A DNA stretch of 24,987 nucleotides from Rhizophagus sp. LPA8_4_AMF (lineage: Eukaryota > Glomeromycota > Glomeromycetes > Glomerales > Glomeraceae): NCBI GenBank assembly GCA_021464525.1, contig JADRCO010000889.1, positions 1 to 24,987 on the forward strand, given 5' to 3'. Below are positions 19,727-24,987 of this stretch, piece by piece; positions within the stretch are counted from its first letter, which is position 1, and the number at the start of each line of letters is the position of its first letter. Position numbers and translations under genes: made by a program. The notes under the pieces were generated by a model that worked only from the letters and a program-made list of their open reading frames with translations, searched no databases and was not told where the DNA came from.

Positions 19727-21310
19727 ATCACTATAAATAAATTTCTCTAACCACTTCAAATATTAATTTTTAAAAAACACGTAAACTCTCTAAACTCTCT
19801 ATGGAAAAAAATTACACGAAATGTTTTTTAAAGAAAAAATCCATAATAAATATTTGAAAAAAATTAAAAAGAAAATGTAAAAGAAAAAAAATTATACTAC
19901 GAAGAAAAAGAAAAAAATAGTCACAGGAGTGAACAATGTACTTTTTTTTCCCTCCAAAAAGAGTATGTATACGATATATATTCCCTTTCAGAACAAATAA
20001 AGGTAAAGTTCTGAATTTTTTTTTTTCGAGGGGGGGTTTTTTTTCACCATTTTTTGCCACCAATTTTTTTTTTCATCCTTAAAACATTTAAAAAAAAAGA
20101 AAAGAAAAAGAAGAAAAAACAATAAATATCCCTAAAATAATTAATATACTCAAAAATCTTATTATATAAATATTTTATTAATAATTTTTTTTTTTTTTTA
20201 TTTAATAAATATATGATAAAATATTTTTCATTCTATCGAATTAAGGATATATAATTACATACCTCAATCGTAAGAAATCAAAATGTATTGAACAATAAAA
20301 AAGTTAAGTAAATATATATAAATTATTTTTTTTTTTTTGTTTTTTCTGCTTAGTTTTTTTTGTTTAAAGAGTATTAATATTATAGGGTTTCGTTTCAATT
20401 TCCTCGTTCTCGCTTAATTTCGTACTCGACGGACAGTGAAGTCAATTAAGGACAAAAAAAAATGGCATGGGGAAGTATTAAATATAATAAAAAAACTTTG
20501 ACAAACCTCAGGAAAAAAAAAGAATCCACCAAAAATTTTTATATATGTATAATATATACAAACACCTCTCCAAACTATCAAACATTTTTTAACAAATGAA
20601 GTTTTTTATGAAAGAATTGGAAAGATTAATATGTGAAAGTTGAGGTGTAAAGGATAATTAGAGATGAGAAATAAATAAGATTTTAAAAGGATAAAAAGTT
20701 TTATTTTTTGGTTTTTTTAATAAAAAATGAAAATGATAATGAACGAAAGATAAAATAAATAAGTCTATAAATTTTGGTTTTAAAAAAGAACGAAATAATG
20801 TGAGGAAACTTTTTAATTTCCCATATCCTAAAAAAAGAGCGTGTTTGTTCTTTCTTACATATATAGGTCATCAAACGTAAAGTTTTTTTTTCGATGGAAT
20901 ATTTACCGTATAATATACTTTTTTCACTTTGATTGAAAGGACTGATAATTAATGATTAATTACTAAAATTTCCCAAATATAATAAACATAATTGATGATT
21001 ATAGGAAGATGAGTGAGACGGTTGGACTTTTGATTAAGAAGGAAATAATGAAACTATACACATTAAGGTGAAAAGATCAAAAAAAGAAAAAATTCGTGCG
21101 TGGGGAAAGTAATGAAAAAAAAGAAATAAAGGGAAGGGGAGATGAGGTTTTAAATTATGTGAAATAAACAAGTGAAAAAAAAATATATACATAATTTCTT
21201 CCCCACACACATCGTCTCAACAACTATATGTTTGATTGCAAATGTAAATAATAAAGTAAGGAATAATAATGTAATAATATTAATAAATGTCCATCCCATT
21301 TACCAAAAAG
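19727..21310. other. Low-complexity AT-rich intergenic DNA
   Basis: Homopolymer-rich sequence. The minus frame at 19812-20063 and the plus frame at 21172-21372 are driven by A/T runs. A 20-residue ATG frame at about 21009-21071 is too short to support. Nothing recognised beyond the downstream flank of the LRR gene. Confidence 0.5.
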
Positions 21311-21313
21311 AAA

Positions 21314-21319
21314 TTTATT
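21314..21319 (-). terminator. Candidate polyadenylation signal of the LRR gene
   Basis: Minus-strand AATAAA about 48 nt past the stop codon of the LRR gene, just after an A16 run (minus-strand sense). Position is plausible for the signal; chance matches are common in this composition. Confidence 0.4.
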
Positions 21320-21366
21320 ATTTTTTTTTTTTTTTTACTGGAACATGTAATTGCGTAAATAAAATA

Positions 21367-23044
21367 TTATGAACGCCATCTAGAACTTAGGCGCAAAGAT
21401 GAACTGTTACGTAAAGGCTTTCCCAAAATTGCAGATGCGGAACTATTCTTCCTTGGTCTCCACAGAGATACACCGTTTTTTCCACGTGTACTATTGCTTT
21501 TTTTCACTCCTACATCATCTCCTAATTGACTTGTAGGTCTTGGAGAAGCTGACCTCGGTAAACTTGGTAACGAAGGGGATCTCGTAAGAGAACTAAGAGG
21601 AATTGTCATTGAACGTCTTGCAGATGGACGACGTTGAAGTTGTTGTTGTGGTGATTCGGTTGAAGCCATTTCATTTACTATTGGCGTATTACCGTCCAAT
21701 TCATCCAATGCTATAGTAGGATCACTATTATTTGGATATTTATATGGTTCGGAGCTAGGTGCAGTGTCTGGTAACGCACAGAATAGTAAACTAACTCGTT
21801 CTTGTTCAGTATTCCAATGTGGACAACATAGTCTATATTCAAGAGGAATATGTTGATCGTTCTTATCAATTATCTTTCCTCTTTTAACAAAACTTTCAAA
21901 GTATGGTCCACCACAAAAACTACATTTTTTAGCGCCTGCAAGATATTCTTTTAGATATTCTGTCGTATCCTCTAGAATTGGAATTTGTTTCCTAACAATA
22001 GTTCGTGCGGCTAATTCCATAAGTGTTGGAGGTGAATGTGTAATTTCATGTACGAATTCCGTTTTCAATGGACAACCATCTGTACGAAGTTTACGAAGAT
22101 ATTGAAGTCTTCCCAATTCGGCAGGTAAAACGGTAATTGGATTATCGCGAACATCCAAATTGACAAGTGTTTTAATTTCTCCAATCTCTGGAGGTAATTC
22201 TACAATTTTATTACAATCAAGCAATAAAGTTCCAAGTTTCTTGAGAGATCCAATTGAAGATGGTATGTATGTCAACTGATTCTCTGATAATCTAAGATCA
22301 ACGAGCTTATGTAAGAATCCAATTGTATCTGGGATATATTCTAATTTATTTTTAGACAGGTCGAGTTTTGTCAAATTTTTCATATATCCAATCTCTGCTG
22401 GTATTTCTGTCAACTCATTACAGCATCTAATAAAAAAAAATACATAAATTATTTAGTTAATATATCTTTATTTCAACCATTTCCTCGTTCTATTCCTCCC
22501 CCCAAAATAATACTTACATTTGTAGACAATTCGTAATATATAGAAAGCAGATATTTTTACTTAATTTTACTAGCCCAAGAGAACAAAGCCCGATATTTTT
22601 TAAGTTAGGTAATTCACTAAATAATATAGGACTTAGTTCGCTATTTTCATCTATTAATTCATCAGTTACTCCATGAAAACACGAACGGTCATCACCATTA
22701 TGAGAATGTAATATTGCCCATGATATTTCTTCGTCAGGTTTATCTGATTCCGTTACAGGTTCGGGATAAATAACATCAGTAGCTGTCGTTACTATCGATG
22801 CCGTTTCCCCACTTGGTGGAATCAGAGTAAGATGATTAGACACATTCTGTAAATGATTATTAAGTTGATTATTAAGTTCATAAAGGTCATTCAAAAGTGA
22901 ATCTGGAGTATCTGAGGTTGGATGTACATTAGGTCTTATCGTTGAAGGGCTAAGACCTGTCGTTATTCGTCGTCTATTATTAGATTTAGAGGAGACGTAA
23001 CCAAAAGGTAGGCGAGCTTGTTCTTTTGTAAGTTGTCCACCCAT
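21367..23044 (-). CDS. LRR protein with LRRC58-like C-terminal Cys/His module
   Basis: Two exons, 23044-22518 and 22426-21367, with a 91-nt intron (GTAAGT donor, TTTATTAG acceptor); the junction makes an Ile codon and keeps the frame. The product has 528 residues. It starts MGGQLTK, which fits the N-myristoylation consensus (Gly2, Thr6). Residues about 8-140 are polar and probably disordered. From about 145 a leucine-rich domain begins, with five clear 23-residue repeats at 177-295 of the type LxxLxLxxNxLxxIPxxIG. After PPTLMELAART (309-319) comes a Cys-x2-Cys (344, 347) followed by CCPH (376-379), probably a zinc site. The arrangement of LRRs, the LMELAART helix, then CxxC-GGPYF and a PLxYxLC segment resembles the C-terminus of animal LRRC58. 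The tail is Ser/Pro/Arg-rich with RRPS and RRSM kinase-type sites. Likely a cytoplasmic or membrane-tethered protein-binding adaptor; its partner is unknown. Confidence 0.92.
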
Positions 23045-24911
23045 TTTATTAAAATTATTGTGTTTAAATATAAAAATGCAACTAATTAAAAAAGGTCTGT
23101 GAAATTTTTTTTTTCCCTTTTTTTTTAAAAAAAAAAAAAAGTTTCTAAATTCACGAATCCTTTTTTTTAACGAATAAAAAGGTAAAGGAGCTTTGACTCT
23201 ACTAATTGTTGAGTGTGTGATTATTTAAAATAATAATTTTATTTATTTGGGATTTCTTTGTAGTTATAAATATACACTTTGAAACAATCTGCAATAAATG
23301 ATACTTATTATAGAATTATTATTATATCTATCTTTGTTTATTGTTGAAAGTCCTTTTTTTATAGTGGTTTCGTTTCTTTCGTTATTTGTTTTGTATAAAG
23401 AAACAGGAACAAACAAGTGTGCTTTGAATGTAAGAATGCAAATGAACAGATGTGGCTTGTATTTTTAACAAGTGTTTTGTATTAAATTAACTGTTGCTCT
23501 TTGCAAGGCTGTTGAACGAAAAGATTATTTATATTAACAAAGGAAACCAAAAATAATTATTATATGCTTTCAGGAGCGAAAAGAAGCATTATAGTTTCAA
23601 GAACAAACCAAAAAAACGGTGTCTGGGACGTTTGTAGGTTTGATAAAATAGGAAAGCGTAATGAGATAAAATTAAAAATGGAAAGGGATTTTATGATGGA
23701 ATGTTGAAAGTATTTGCTTGCTTTTCGATGTTCAACAACAAAAGCACAAAATTAATTTTTGATAAGGAGGATTAAACTCGAAAGCGAAAAAAAAAAAAAA
23801 AAAATTTTTTTGACGTTTTAGCAAACAGAAATTTTTAAAGAAGAAAAAAAAAAGGGAAAAGGGGAGGGGTTTACTAATAAGTTGTAGAAATGGGGTTTAG
23901 TAACATAAATTCCACATTTGGTTAACTGTTTATATAACAAGGATTATTTATTACCTATAATTTAAATAGTTTTATATTGAAATGACTGGTGGATTTACTA
24001 TAAATTGCATTATTTTCGTGTAATGGTACATGATTATTTGTTTGCTACACATTGAATGAGTATTTTTTAATAAAAAAAAATTCACTGGTCCTCTTCATAT
24101 AATTTTTATGTAAATGGCTCTTCGTTGTTTATAACAATACTATTTTAGCCGAAAAATTATATCAACAAAAATAATTTTTGTTACACTTTTATGATAAAAT
24201 TATTTGGGGATCAAAAAAATTCCCCATCAACCCTTATATTATGTTACATTGTTCTTAAATTTCTTTATTTATTATTCTTTATGTACGTTGATTTATTTAG
24301 TTTAGTGTATTTTTGCATATGAGATAAAAAAAAATGCAGAGTCGATCATTTATAATACGGATTATACGGGGCAAAACAGGGGTCTTATTAAGGGAGATCA
24401 TTGGTCATATATCAGTAATATTATTAATATTATTTTATTAAATTGTTTAATAATTTTATTTTTAACATCAATCTGCATTTTTTATTATAATTACAATTTC
24501 TTATTATTTAAATTTTGGCTTAATTTGCCTGAACATTTATTAAAATGCTTTAATATTGTAAATATTTAAAATTCTATTTTTTTAATGTTATTTTTTTTTT
24601 TTTTATAAACTTATTTTTATATTAATTAATTTTTACTTTATTTTCAATTATTTATTTTTCTTGTAAATAATATACAGTAATTTTTAAATTATTTATTGTT
24701 TAATTAAAAATAGCAAATACAATTATTCAAATAATTTCAGTTAGAATTGTTATTTAATACAAATAATAAAATAAAATTTATATATTTCAAAATAAAAAGT
24801 TTATATTTATAATATACATTGAAAAATATAATTACATTATAATTAATTAAAATTTTTTATATAGCATAATATATAGTAATAATTTTTTAATTTTTTTTTT
24901 TTATATAACTA
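23045..24911. other. Upstream region of the LRR gene, no gene seen
   Basis: AT-rich sequence without coding-like frames. It includes T9A14 at 23118-23140, 74 nt before the LRR start codon, and A18T7 at 23787-23811. The part from 24400 to 24900 is nearly pure A/T. Nothing else recognised. Confidence 0.5.
23118..23140. promoter_or_regulatory. Bipartite T9A14 tract upstream of the LRR gene
   Basis: Nine T followed by fourteen A, 74 nt upstream of the LRR start codon on the minus strand. Poly(dA:dT) tracts commonly mark nucleosome-poor promoters in fungi; the role here is inferred from position. Confidence 0.35.
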
Positions 24912-24987
24912 CAGTCGACCCCCTTTATAGGCACCCCCTGTACAATCACATCATATAAATCCTTCATTATAAGCACACCTTTCATAA
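24912..24987. mobile_element. Probable DNA-transposon terminus (pogo/Tigger-like)
   Basis: After AT-only DNA the sequence turns abruptly GC-richer at CAGTCGACCCCCTTTATA (from 24912). A CAG-starting end with CCCC and TATAGGCACC words is typical of pogo/Tigger (Tc1-mariner superfamily) terminal repeats. A second related word follows: TATAGGCACCCCC at 24926-24938 and TATAAGCACACC at 24968-24979, as expected for paired transposase-binding sites. The element would extend beyond the window, so the transposase and far end are not visible. A TA immediately before CAG is absent (the preceding bases are ACTA), so the target-site duplication is not confirmed. Confidence 0.45.

Noticed and set aside
19812-20063. 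Minus-strand 83-residue frame
   Set aside because: Mostly Phe/Lys/Leu from A/T runs with no domain.
1-24987. tRNA, rRNA or CRISPR features
   Set aside because: No B-box-like GGTTCGA motif with a matching A box, no rRNA-like conserved block and no regularly spaced direct repeats were seen by eye on either strand.

Overview
The window looks like nuclear DNA from an arbuscular mycorrhizal fungus (Glomeromycotina, Rhizophagus-like). The base composition is extremely AT-rich, with long A and T homopolymers. The introns are very short (68 to 91 nt) with GTAAGT or GTATGT donors. One gene belongs to a type of large secreted-then-membrane protein that I recall from Rhizophagus. The assignment rests on composition, gene structure and remembered resemblance, not on a database search.

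Region by region: (1) 1-470 holds the 3' part of an unidentified plus-strand coding frame and a perfect 10-bp hairpin. (2) 732-4314, minus strand, is a six-exon gene for a protein of about 1,070 residues. It has a signal peptide, a nine-unit cysteine-pair array, a beta-rich ectodomain and a C-terminal block of about six membrane spans. All five introns keep the reading frame. (3) About 4.3-16 kb is a graveyard. Short coding-like stretches on both strands are broken by stops and frame changes, often with intact-looking splice sites. They include a Harbinger-like helix-turn-helix exon, possible Plavaka/KDZ-type transposase pieces, a RING-finger relic and several unidentified relics. (4) 16814-17098, plus strand, is a single-exon gene for a 94-residue, charged, lysine-rich protein of unknown function in very AT-rich flanks. 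(5) 17.1-21.3 kb is low-complexity AT sequence with one candidate small two-part coding region. (6) 21367-23044, minus strand, is a two-exon gene for a leucine-rich-repeat protein with an LRRC58-like C-terminal Cys/His module and a likely N-myristoylation site. (7) 23.0-24.9 kb is its AT-rich upstream region. (8) The window ends in what looks like the terminus of a DNA transposon (24912 onward).

The three credible genes do not form an operon or an obvious pathway. The 732-4314 product probably acts at the cell surface or in the secretory route, the LRR product in the cytoplasm or at the inner membrane face, and the 94-residue product possibly in the nucleus. No tRNA, rRNA, CRISPR array or complete transposon was recognised. 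The clearest candidate for something little described is the six-exon membrane protein.
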